A stretch of 9,699 nt of DNA from Bacteroidales bacterium (GTDB lineage: Bacteria > Bacteroidota > Bacteroidia > Bacteroidales > Marinilabiliaceae), in NCBI GenBank assembly GCA_900766825.1, contig CAAFWU010000035.1, forward strand, positions 1 through 9,699, in the 5' to 3' direction. Position numbers and translations under genes: made by a program. Position 1 is the stretch's first letter. Every line of letters starts with the position of its first letter. Under the pieces are notes generated by a model that did no database searches, had not been told where the DNA came from, and saw only the letters and a list, made by a program, of their open reading frames with translations. Shown here one piece after another: positions 1 through 6,593 of this stretch.

Positions 1-19
1 ACGTGTGCTCTTCCGATCT
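1..19. other. Illumina TruSeq adapter remnant (assembly artefact)
   Basis: These 19 bases (ACGTGTGCTCTTCCGATCT) are identical to the 3' end of the Illumina TruSeq read-2 adapter. The sequence becomes biological at base 20, where the first codon (TTC) fits the NadE family. The apparent GTG start at base 5 of the first reading frame therefore lies in adapter and is spurious. The contig end should be trimmed. Confidence 0.95.
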
Positions 20-286
20 TTCCTCTACTACTTCGTGCGCTTTGGTTTTGGTCCCGAACGCATTATGTTCATGGCCACAAAGGCATTCGAAGGATTATAC
101 ACCAGAGATGTCATAAAGAAATGGTTGGTAACATTCTTGCGCCGCTTCTTTGCTCAGCAGTTCAAACGCTCGTGTATGCCCGACGGACCCAAAGTGGGAG
201 CCGTATCGCTCTCTCCCCGAGGCGATTGGCGTATGCCAAGCGACGCCACAGCACAAATGTGGCTTAGCATTGCGCAGGAATTATAA
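20..286 (+). CDS. nadE: Glutamine-dependent NAD+ synthase, C-terminal fragment
   Basis: This is the last 88 codons of NAD+ synthase, the cytoplasmic enzyme that amidates nicotinic acid adenine dinucleotide to NAD+ at the expense of ATP. In the two-domain form, an N-terminal nitrilase-type glutaminase supplies the ammonia. Only the end of the synthetase domain is present. The family-typical tail is clear: a FLYYFVRFGFGPERI helix, RRFFAQQFKRSC, then PDGPKVGAVSLSPRGDWRMP close to the stop. The 5' part, including the P-loop and the whole glutaminase domain, is cut off by the contig edge, where adapter sequence joins directly to the coding frame. Assignment to the long glutamine-dependent form rests on recognising the Bacteroidota-style tail; the amidase domain itself cannot be seen. 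A 113-bp gap separates it from the next gene on the same strand. Confidence 0.9.
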   Translation, partial: FLYYFVRFGFGPERIMFMATKAFEGLYTRDVIKKWLVTFLRRFFAQQFKRSCMPDGPKVGAVSLSPRGDWRMPSDATAQMWLSIAQEL

Positions 287-300
287 ATAACAAAACAATT

Positions 301-363
301 ACCACAGCTGTTTATGGTCACACTCGCTCTATGGGCGTAGCGGGGCTATAAGCAGCTGTTGGT
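301..363 (+). repeat. Long imperfect hairpin in nadE-rsmI gap
   Basis: ACCACAGCTGTTTAT (301-315) pairs with ATAAGCAGCTGTTGGT (348-363). The stem is about 15 bp with one G-U pair and one bulged base. A 32-base apical part can form a second short helix (CGCT with AGCG). It starts 14 bp after the nadE stop. No T-run follows, so it is not a standard intrinsic terminator. It could be a factor-dependent terminator, an RNA-stability element or an unrecognised structured RNA. Confidence 0.5.
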
Positions 364-399
364 CAATTTACTACACATCGAAGTTAAAGCTATATCCCA

Positions 400-1227
400 A
401 TGTCCCAGATAAAATCAAACACGTTGGAAGAGATAACCGAAAAGAGGGAGAAGAACAATCAGGAGGCTCTGCAAACCACAAAGACCAAAGAGAGCACCAC
501 AACCACGAACCCAAAGGATGGAGCAAAAGGTACACTCTATATGTTGCCATGCTTCATGTCGAGCAGCAGCGTGGCCCAGTCGTTTCCAGAGCGAAATGTG
601 GATATCATGCATGCAGTCAAACACTTTGCTGTGGAAAACGAACGCACAACACGTAGGTTTCTGAAAAGCGTTGATAAGAGCATAGACATAGACCAACTAA
701 CAATGGTGGAGATGAGCAAACGCACTCCGCCACAAGCAGTCACGCAAATACTAAAACCTGCTCTTGGGGGCGAGGACATTGCCATGGTTAGCGAAGCTGG
801 TTGCCCAGGTGTGGCCGACCCAGGTGCCGAACTGGCTGCCGAGGCACATCGCATGGGCATTAAGGTGGTGCCATTGGTTGGTCCGTCGAGCATACTGATG
901 GGGCTTATGGCCTCGGGTCTCAACGGGCAGAACTTTGCCTTTAGGGGCTACCTGCCCATTGGTTCCGAACTTACCAAAGAACTCAACAAAATGGAGGAGA
1001 GGAGCCGACGCGAAAACCAAACACAGATATTTATTGAGACACCATACAGAAACGACAAGATGTTTCAGACCCTACTGACCACGCTGGGAGCCGAAACACG
1101 CTTGTGTGTGGCAAGAGACGTGACGGGACCCGACGAAATGGTTGTAACTCACAAGATAAAAGAGTGGAAGAAAATTTCGGTCCCCACCCTAAACAAAATA
1201 CCAACGGTTTTTCTCTTTTTGGCATAA
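400..1227 (+). CDS. RsmI/YraL-like SAM-dependent methyltransferase
   Basis: This is a tetrapyrrole-methylase-fold methyltransferase related to RsmI, which 2'-O-methylates C1402 of 16S rRNA. The conserved core runs from residue 44 (GTLYMLP) to the end. It contains VENERTTRRFLK, the family hallmark VSEAGCPGVADPG (130-142), VVPLVGPSSILMGLMASGL (GP at 161-162), a GYLP segment, IETPYRN and a closing VFLFLA. The core, about 230 residues, has the normal family length. The first 43 residues are polar, rich in Lys, Glu, Thr and Asn, and probably disordered. ATG 400 is chosen because the next in-frame ATG (541) would remove the conserved GTLY strand. Bacteroidota often carry both a canonical RsmI and this more divergent relative, so the target (C1402 or another site) is not certain. 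It is the first gene of a likely operon with uvrA, 16 bp upstream of it. Confidence 0.85.
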   Translation: MSQIKSNTLEEITEKREKNNQEALQTTKTKESTTTTNPKDGAKGTLYMLPCFMSSSSVAQSFPERNVDIMHAVKHFAVENERTTRRFLKSVDKSIDIDQLTMVEMSKRTPPQAVTQILKPALGGEDIAMVSEAGCPGVADPGAELAAEAHRMGIKVVPLVGPSSILMGLMASGLNGQNFAFRGYLPIGSELTKELNKMEERSRRENQTQIFIETPYRNDKMFQTLLTTLGAETRLCVARDVTGPDEMVVTHKIKEWKKISVPTLNKIPTVFLFLA

Positions 1228-1243
1228 AGGGCAATAAAAAGAA

Positions 1244-4075
1244 ATGGCAACAACGGACTACATAGAAATAAACAACGCAAGAGTCAACAATCTCAAAGGC
1301 ATAAGCCTAAAAATACCCCGAGGAAAATTCATTGTGATAACGGGGGTTAGTGGCTCTGGCAAATCGAGTTTAGCATTCGACACACTCTATGCCGAGGGGC
1401 AAAGACGATATGTAGAGAGCTTAAACTCATACGCCCGTCAGTTCTTAGGACGCAACTCGAAACCCGACGTCGACAGCATAAAAGGCATACCGCCCGCCAT
1501 TGCCATAGAGCAAAAAGTTAACACCCGTAACCCGCGCTCAACAGTGGGCACTTCGACCGAGGTATACGACTACCTCAAGCTCCTCTTTGCTCGCATAGGC
1601 CACACCTATTCGCCAATAAGCGGACAGGAGGTTAAGCACGACACCGTGAGCGATGTTGTAGACTACATAGTCTCGCTACCCGAGGGCTCTACAGTGCTCA
1701 TTCTTAGTCATTTGAAATATGACAAAGGCGAGTTATGTCAAACCATAGAGAACCTGCGTCTTCAAGGCTTCAGCCGCATTGAATGCAAAGGCGAGATAAT
1801 GCGCATTGGCAAGATTGACGTAGAGAGCCTAAGCGAGGACGAAGAGTACAACATTGTAATAGACAGACTACTAACGGCCAAAGGCGACGACATGATAACT
1901 CGCCTCTCGGAATCGGTAGGCACAGCCATGCAATTGGCCGATGGCACATGCATTGTCCGCTCAACGCCCCCCACAGATACCAACAAAACAGAAGTCCAAG
2001 AGGGAGGCAAAACTTCGATTTCAGAGAGGCAATTCTCGAGCCGCTTCGAAGCCGATGGCATGACCTTTGAGGAACCGACCGAACTGCTCTTCACCTTCAA
2101 CAGCCCCATTGGCGCATGCCCCAAATGCGAAGGCTTTGGGCGAGTGATTGGAATAGACGAAGACTTAGTGATACCCAACAAAAACCTCTCGGTTAGCAGC
2201 GGATGCGTATCGCCATGGAATGGACCCAAACTTAGTCAGTGGATGCTGGACTTCGTTCGGTCCGCCAAACGATACAACTTTCCTGCCTTCAAAGCCTATG
2301 CGGAACTTACTGATAAAGAGCGCGATTTGCTATGGCACGGAGCCCCAGGTGTCTACGGTATCGACGACTTCTTTCAGTTCGTAAGAGAGAACCAATACAA
2401 GGTGCAATATCGTGTGATGTTGGCTCGCTACAGTGGCAAAACACGTTGCCCCGAGTGCAAAGGCAGCCGACTGCGAAAAGAGGCAATGTACGTTAGGGTA
2501 TGTGGCAAAACCATACGCGATGTGACCACAATGCCCATTAGCGAACTGAAAGTGTGGGCCGACACACTGGAACTGAACGAACACGATGCTAAGGTGGCGG
2601 GACGCATAATAACCGAAATTAGGCAGCGCCTCAGCTTCTTGGTGGAGGTTGGGCTGGGCTACCTAACATTAGACCGTATGTCGGCCACACTGTCGGGCGG
2701 TGAAAGTCAGCGCATTAACCTCTCAACATCGCTGGGCAGCAGCTTGGTTGGGTCGCTATATATATTGGACGAACCCAGCATTGGATTGCACTCAGCCGAC
2801 ACAGAGAAACTAATTGCCGTGCTCAAAAAACTCAAGGCTCTGGGCAACACCGTTATGGTGGTGGAGCACGACGAGGACATAATACGTGCGGCCGACGAGA
2901 TTATAGACATAGGACCCGAAGCTGGACGCTTGGGCGGCGAGGTGACCTACTGCGGCAGCTACGCAAAGATGCTCGAGGAGTCGGAAAGCCTTACCGCACA
3001 ATATCTTACAGGCAAACTACGAATTGGAGTACCCAAGAGTAGAAGGGCATGGAATAGGACCATTGACATAAACAATGCCACGGTCAACAACCTTAAAGGA
3101 GTGTCGGTTAGGATACCTCTCAACACCATGACAGTGGTCACGGGCGTTAGTGGCTCGGGCAAATCGTCGCTTATATCGCAAGTGCTCTACCCCGAAATGA
3201 GACAATATACTCAAGACGACACGCTTGGCTCGAACGTAAAGAGTTACAAACACTTAAGTGGCGACCTAAGCGAAATAAAGTGCACCGAATTTGTGGACCA
3301 AAACCCCATTGGCAAGAGCACTCGGTCCAACCCCGTAACCTACCTCAAGGCCTACGACGAGATAAGGAAACTGATGAGCAATCAGCCACTGGCCAAGCAA
3401 AACGGTCTTACGGCAGCCCACTTCTCGTTCAACGCCCCAGGCGGTCGATGCGAAGCATGCCAAGGCGAGGGTCGCATAAAAATAGAGATGCAATTTATGG
3501 CCGACGTGACCATAGAGTGCGACCAGTGCCATGGCAAAAGATTCAAAGACGAGGTGCTGGACGTAACCTACCGCGGCAAAAACATCTACGACATACTGGA
3601 GATGACCGTGAACCAAGCCATAGAGTTCTTTGGCGAAGCCACAGGAGCCACCGAGAAACGCATTGTGCAGAGACTCAAACCTTTGCAAGACGTAGGCATT
3701 GGCTACATAAAAATGGGTCAGAGCAGCAGCACACTGTCGGGCGGCGAAAACCAACGAGTTAAATTGGCCTCGTACATTGCCGACAGCAACCAGCCCCCCA
3801 CCCTATTCATATTTGACGAACCAACAACTGGCCTACACTTCCACGACATAAACAAACTGCTGCGAGCCTTTGGAGCCCTAATTGACAAGGGTCACACACT
3901 GGTAATAATAGAGCACAATATGGATGTGATAAAGTGCGCCGACTGGGTCATTGACATGGGACCCGACGGAGGCGAAAACGGCGGAAAAGTGGTCTGCGAA
4001 GGCACACCAGAGGAGGTGGCTCGTTGTCAGGAATCGAAAACTGGGCGTTTCATAGCCCAATATCTTAAGAATTAA
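1244..4075 (+). CDS. uvrA: UvrABC excinuclease subunit A
   Basis: This is the DNA damage-recognition ATPase of nucleotide excision repair. It acts as a dimer that loads UvrB at lesions. At 943 residues it has full family length, with two ABC ATPase modules. Module I: Walker A GVSGSGKSS (Lys40), signature LSGGESQR (483-490), Walker B ILDEPSIGLH (Asp509-Glu510) and the downstream VVEHDED switch histidine. Module II: Walker A GVSGSGKSS (Lys640), signature LSGGENQR (831-838), Walker B FIFDEPTTGLH (Asp858-Glu859) and IIEHNMD. Zinc site 1 is CPKC (292-295) plus CPEC (402-405). Zinc site 2 is CEAC (736-739) plus CDQC (759-762), with the usual 19-residue spacing that orders the DNA-contacting hairpin. 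The region between about 130 and 285 corresponds to the UvrB-binding and insertion domains. No defect is visible. It sits between the methyltransferase (16 bp) and the acetyltransferase gene (4 bp), so it is probably co-transcribed. No SOS-type operator was recognised. Confidence 0.97.
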   Translation: MATTDYIEINNARVNNLKGISLKIPRGKFIVITGVSGSGKSSLAFDTLYAEGQRRYVESLNSYARQFLGRNSKPDVDSIKGIPPAIAIEQKVNTRNPRSTVGTSTEVYDYLKLLFARIGHTYSPISGQEVKHDTVSDVVDYIVSLPEGSTVLILSHLKYDKGELCQTIENLRLQGFSRIECKGEIMRIGKIDVESLSEDEEYNIVIDRLLTAKGDDMITRLSESVGTAMQLADGTCIVRSTPPTDTNKTEVQEGGKTSISERQFSSRFEADGMTFEEPTELLFTFNSPIGACPKCEGFGRVIGIDEDLVIPNKNLSVSSGCVSPWNGPKLSQWMLDFVRSAKRYNFPAFKAYAELTDKERDLLWHGAPGVYGIDDFFQFVRENQYKVQYRVMLARYSGKTRCPECKGSRLRKEAMYVRVCGKTIRDVTTMPISELKVWADTLELNEHDAKVAGRIITEIRQRLSFLVEVGLGYLTLDRMSATLSGGESQRINLSTSLGSSLVGSLYILDEPSIGLHSADTEKLIAVLKKLKALGNTVMVVEHDEDIIRAADEIIDIGPEAGRLGGEVTYCGSYAKMLEESESLTAQYLTGKLRIGVPKSRRAWNRTIDINNATVNNLKGVSVRIPLNTMTVVTGVSGSGKSSLISQVLYPEMRQYTQDDTLGSNVKSYKHLSGDLSEIKCTEFVDQNPIGKSTRSNPVTYLKAYDEIRKLMSNQPLAKQNGLTAAHFSFNAPGGRCEACQGEGRIKIEMQFMADVTIECDQCHGKRFKDEVLDVTYRGKNIYDILEMTVNQAIEFFGEATGATEKRIVQRLKPLQDVGIGYIKMGQSSSTLSGGENQRVKLASYIADSNQPPTLFIFDEPTTGLHFHDINKLLRAFGALIDKGHTLVIIEHNMDVIKCADWVIDMGPDGGENGGKVVCEGTPEEVARCQESKTGRFIAQYLKN

Positions 4076-4079
4076 GCAA

Positions 4080-5066
4080 ATGGAGCGAATAAACAGACAG
4101 AACAGCGAGATATACGAAGCCATAGGCTCGGCTTTGGACAGCCTATCGACCGAAAAGACATACGAATGCCTAAGTCAGGAGTCTGTGGCCGACCTTCCTA
4201 TGCCATCAACAGACAAGCTAAGGGAGATTGTGAGGCTATGCCGAGAAGTTACCTTCCCAGGCTTCTTTGCCAAACAGCCAGTGCGCCAATCGAGCTTGCG
4301 TCACTATCTGGGCATGTGCATTGAGGAGTTGGGCCACAAACTAAACGCCGAAATATACGCATGCCTCTGCCAAGGGCTCTGTCAAGGGCTCTGCCGAGAA
4401 ATATGTCAAGGATCACAGAAGTACAAAGATGCTATAGCACACACATCGGGTCCCGTTGTTCAACAAACACTTAAACTTAGAGCCGAAACCTTTACCGCCG
4501 ACTTTATCCGATGGCTCAAAGACCTACGCCGACTAATGAAGGCCGACGTTGAGGCCATACAAGAGGGCGACCCAGCGGCCAAAAGCAAGACCGAAATAAT
4601 CATGGCCTACCCTGCGGTGAGAGCCATATCGAGCTATAGGATAGCACACAAGCTACATGAATTGGACATACCGCTCATTCCGCGCGTGATAACTGAAATG
4701 GCACATAGCGAAACAGGTATTGACATAAACCCCGAAGCCGTGATAGGCGAACGCTTCTCTATTGACCACGGCACGGGAGTTGTGATTGGTGCAACCTGCG
4801 TTATTGGCAACAACGTGAAAATATATCAAGGCGTGACCCTTGGTGCCAAATGCCCAACATCCACCGACAAAACGTCGGGCGACTACAAAACGTGCCAAGG
4901 AAGGCGCCATCCGCAGATAGAGGACAACGTGGTGATATACTCCCAAGCCACCATTCTAGGTCCAGTAACCATAGGTCATGACTCCGTGATAGGCGGCAAC
5001 GTGTGGATAACACACGATGTGGAACCCAACAGCCGAATAGCCCAAAGGGAATATACTGAGGAGTAA
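4080..5066 (+). CDS. cysE: Serine O-acetyltransferase (EpsC/CysE type)
   Basis: This enzyme transfers acetyl from acetyl-CoA to L-serine, giving O-acetylserine for cysteine synthesis. A helical N-terminal domain (about 1-190) holds DVEAIQEGDPAAKS and YPAVRAISSYRIAHKL. A left-handed beta-helix of hexapeptide repeats follows from about residue 215 (DINPEAVIGERFSIDHGTG...VIGNNVKIYQGVTLGA...VIGGNVW). Asp229-His230 in the IDHGTG segment and His277 in RRHP match the catalytic Asp-His and the distal His of E. coli CysE. The protein is 328 residues, slightly longer than the roughly 300-residue Bacteroidota relatives I know. Part of the excess is a Cys-rich LCQG repeat at residues 96-111. The C-terminus (REYTEE) lacks the terminal Ile tail that docks into cysteine synthase in enteric CysE. 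The start is 4 bp after the uvrA stop, so coupled expression is likely. No cysteine-related partner gene is adjacent. Confidence 0.93.
   Translation: MERINRQNSEIYEAIGSALDSLSTEKTYECLSQESVADLPMPSTDKLREIVRLCREVTFPGFFAKQPVRQSSLRHYLGMCIEELGHKLNAEIYACLCQGLCQGLCREICQGSQKYKDAIAHTSGPVVQQTLKLRAETFTADFIRWLKDLRRLMKADVEAIQEGDPAAKSKTEIIMAYPAVRAISSYRIAHKLHELDIPLIPRVITEMAHSETGIDINPEAVIGERFSIDHGTGVVIGATCVIGNNVKIYQGVTLGAKCPTSTDKTSGDYKTCQGRRHPQIEDNVVIYSQATILGPVTIGHDSVIGGNVWITHDVEPNSRIAQREYTEE
4365..4412 (+). repeat. Four-copy 12-bp in-frame tandem repeat in cysE
   Basis: Four consecutive 12-base units are present: CTCTGCCAAGGG, CTCTGTCAAGGG, CTCTGCCGAGAA and ATATGTCAAGGA. They encode LCQG-LCQG-LCRE-ICQG. The first two units differ by one base; the last two are more diverged. 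Together with Cys95 they place cysteines at 95, 97, 101, 105 and 109 of the acetyltransferase, with a period of four residues. Confidence 0.9.
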
Positions 5067-5211
5067 TATGATTAACAATATATTCATCGCATGATACCAG
5101 TCTTCTTCCTTTTGCGGAGCCGAACCAATAAAGAGGAACATCACTAAATAAAAAGAATAAAGCAAAGACAGAAATCACATAATTTTTAAAATATGTTTGC
5201 CTTTATGGATA

Positions 5212-5219
5212 TAATTTTG
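5212..5219 (+). promoter_or_regulatory. Bacteroidota-type -7 promoter element upstream of siaB
   Basis: TAATTTTG matches the Bacteroidota -7 consensus TAnnTTTG exactly and lies about 85 bp before the siaB start, in an AT-rich 238-bp gap. A TTTG at 5196-5199 is too close (12 bp spacer, about 19-21 expected) to be a proper -33 box. This is therefore a one-element match only. Confidence 0.45.
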
Positions 5220-5304
5220 ACAGAAAATTAATATATTCGCCCTTGAAAAGGCTGCCTTAAGAAAGGATGGCATAAGACATTCTGCATAAACAGAGCAGTT
5301 GCAC

Positions 5305-5883
5305 ATGATGACTATGGATTTTGACTTGAATAATTGGATGACCTCAAAGAGAAGTGGCGAGGTGCTCATAGAGCACGTCGGCGATTTCACTTTGTCATAC
5401 ATTGACTCGGTCATTCCCACCATGGAGCAAAAATTGCACGATTTAATAAACACAGAGAATGTACGCAAAAAGGCGTTTCATATATTTGTAGAGTGCGTGC
5501 AGAACCTATACCACCACATTGAGCCAATAGAATTGGTACAAGAGGCGTATGGCAACAACAAGATGGGCGTGATTGTGATGTCAAAAGATAAAAGTATGTG
5601 CCGCATAAGCACAGGCAACTTTGTTCCCATAGAGAAAACAGAGAAACTGAAGGCACAGATAGACTACATAAACTCGTTTGATGAGGCTGGCATCAAGACT
5701 CTCTATCGCACAACAATGAGCAACAAACAGTTCTCTGACAAAGGAGGAGCTGGCATTGGCATGATAGACATGGCGCGCAAGAGTGGCAACAAGCTCAACG
5801 GAGAGTTCTACACAGTCAAAAACCACCCTGAGGTTATGTTCTTTTCACTGGATGTTTGCATAAACCAGCAAGCCGCAAATTAA
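5305..5883 (+). CDS. siaB: SiaB-family protein kinase
   Basis: This 192-residue protein matches the SiaB family of GHKL-fold serine/threonine kinases. In Pseudomonas aeruginosa, SiaB phosphorylates the small protein SiaC, opposed by the PP2C phosphatase SiaA. Visible motifs are the N-box ECVQNLYHHI (Glu63, Asn67), which normally holds Mg-ATP, a GNFVP segment after the central sheet, and the glycine-rich ATP lid DKGGAGIGMIDMARKSG (145-161). No membrane segment, sensor or receiver domain is present, so it is a stand-alone cytoplasmic kinase. The start is ambiguous: ATG at 5305, 5308 or 5314, or TTG at 5299. I chose the first ATG, and no Shine-Dalgarno sequence decides it. The SiaC partner begins 30 bp downstream, so the two are surely an operon. 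Neither SiaA nor SiaD is in the window. Confidence 0.85.
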   Translation: MMTMDFDLNNWMTSKRSGEVLIEHVGDFTLSYIDSVIPTMEQKLHDLINTENVRKKAFHIFVECVQNLYHHIEPIELVQEAYGNNKMGVIVMSKDKSMCRISTGNFVPIEKTEKLKAQIDYINSFDEAGIKTLYRTTMSNKQFSDKGGAGIGMIDMARKSGNKLNGEFYTVKNHPEVMFFSLDVCINQQAAN

Positions 5884-5913
5884 GACTACTAACAAAGAGA
5901 ATAATATAGAAAC

Positions 5914-6300
5914 ATGGATACAATCACTCTTGAAGAGAGTTCGAAGACCCCATACATCTTAATGGACTCGGACAAGGGAATCATCGAAATAAAAGGTCGT
6001 TCTATCCCAGAGAACTCTGTCGAGTTCTACAAGCCTCTGATTAGTTGGCTCAACGACTACTCCTTGGAAGAGATGAAGCCCACAAAGGTTAAATTCCAGC
6101 TTGAATACTTCAACACCAGCAGTTCGAAGTGCATATTGGACATCTTCAAGCGTTTGGAAGCAATGTACCGCAAAGGTTGGGATATCAGCATCTCTTGGTG
6201 CTACGATGAGGACGATGAGGATATGTACGAGTCTGGCGAAGACTATCAATCAATTCTCTCCTGCCCCATATCATTGGAAAAAATAAGTGTAGGTCTATAA
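5914..6300 (+). CDS. siaC: SiaC-family phosphoprotein (DUF1987)
   Basis: This 128-residue protein belongs to the DUF1987/SiaC family, the substrate of SiaB. In P. aeruginosa the unphosphorylated form binds and activates the diguanylate cyclase SiaD, and phosphorylation of Thr68 switches this off. The family core is clear: FYKPLISWLNDY, then FQLEYFNTSSSKCILDIFKR with the phospho-acceptor segment NTSSSK at residues 67-72, putting a threonine at position 68, the same number as in the Pseudomonas protein. The acidic DEDDEDMYESGEDYQ segment (about 100-114) is also typical of the family. There is no signal peptide or membrane segment. It lies 30 bp after siaB. The downstream partner is unknown here because Bacteroidota often lack c-di-GMP signalling and no GGDEF gene is nearby. 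Confidence 0.87.
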   Translation: MDTITLEESSKTPYILMDSDKGIIEIKGRSIPENSVEFYKPLISWLNDYSLEEMKPTKVKFQLEYFNTSSSKCILDIFKRLEAMYRKGWDISISWCYDEDDEDMYESGEDYQSILSCPISLEKISVGL

Positions 6301-6431
6301 GGTCAAAAAATCTTATCGGCTCTGTGAGTGCGGTTATGGGTGACTACGCCACAACGAAGCCCAAATCTTACTTGCTCGACAAAATGTTATGTTTTGGATA
6401 TTCAGAAAATAACAGGAAGCGCAGCAAATAG

Positions 6432-6449
6432 ATGTAGTTTTGACTACAT
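6432..6449. repeat. Perfect 7-bp inverted repeat upstream of LytTR regulator
   Basis: ATGTAGT (6432-6438) and ACTACAT (6443-6449) form a perfect inverted repeat around TTTG. The left arm and loop also spell TAGTTTTG (6435-6442), an exact TAnnTTTG match. The site could be a promoter overlapped by an operator, or just a small hairpin. It lies about 145 bp before the regulator start, which is far for a core promoter. Confidence 0.4.
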
Positions 6450-6484
6450 TGAATCTTAGAGGGATATGTGTATACGTATTGGAA

Positions 6485-6505
6485 TTTGCATAAAGCTAAT
6501 GCAAA
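6485..6505. repeat. Inverted repeat TTTGCAT-N7-ATGCAAA
   Basis: Perfect 7-bp arms at 6485-6491 and 6499-6505, separated by 7 bases, about 90 bp upstream of the LytTR gene. A related near-palindrome, GCAAATTTTGC, lies at 6532-6542. These are the main structured elements seen in the 293-bp gap 6301-6593, which otherwise shows no convincing gene, no clear terminator for siaC and no RNA gene. A role as protein-binding sites is inference. Confidence 0.4.
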
Positions 6506-6593
6506 GAGAAGAAACAAGCTGCATCGGCTGGGCAAATTTTGCAATAACATAGACACCATTGAGCACAAAGCAGATGTTGGATAAAAGATCGGC

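Noticed and set aside
5..19. GTG start of a complete 93-residue protein at the left edge
   Set aside because: The start and first five codons lie in adapter sequence; only codons from base 20 match the NadE family.
1762..2229. Antisense 155-residue open frame in uvrA
   Set aside because: Lies opposite conserved UvrA coding sequence, has a Ser-rich composition and no family resemblance.
3266..3754. Antisense 162-residue open frame inside uvrA
   Set aside because: It is a shadow of the conserved second ABC module of UvrA and shows no recognisable family features of its own.
3280..3762. Same-strand 160-residue open frame inside uvrA
   Set aside because: Out of frame with an uninterrupted, fully conserved uvrA; its product is Arg/Gln-rich and resembles no family. 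It does not mark a frameshift.
6301..6360. Terminator sought after siaC
   Set aside because: No stem followed by a T-run could be formed; the end of the siaBC transcript is not evident.
6336..6431. 31-codon small ORF (MGDYATTKPKSYLLDKMLCF...) between siaC and the LytTR gene
   Set aside because: No ribosome-binding site, promoter or family resemblance; an ORF this short is expected by chance. Worth revisiting only if relatives conserve it.
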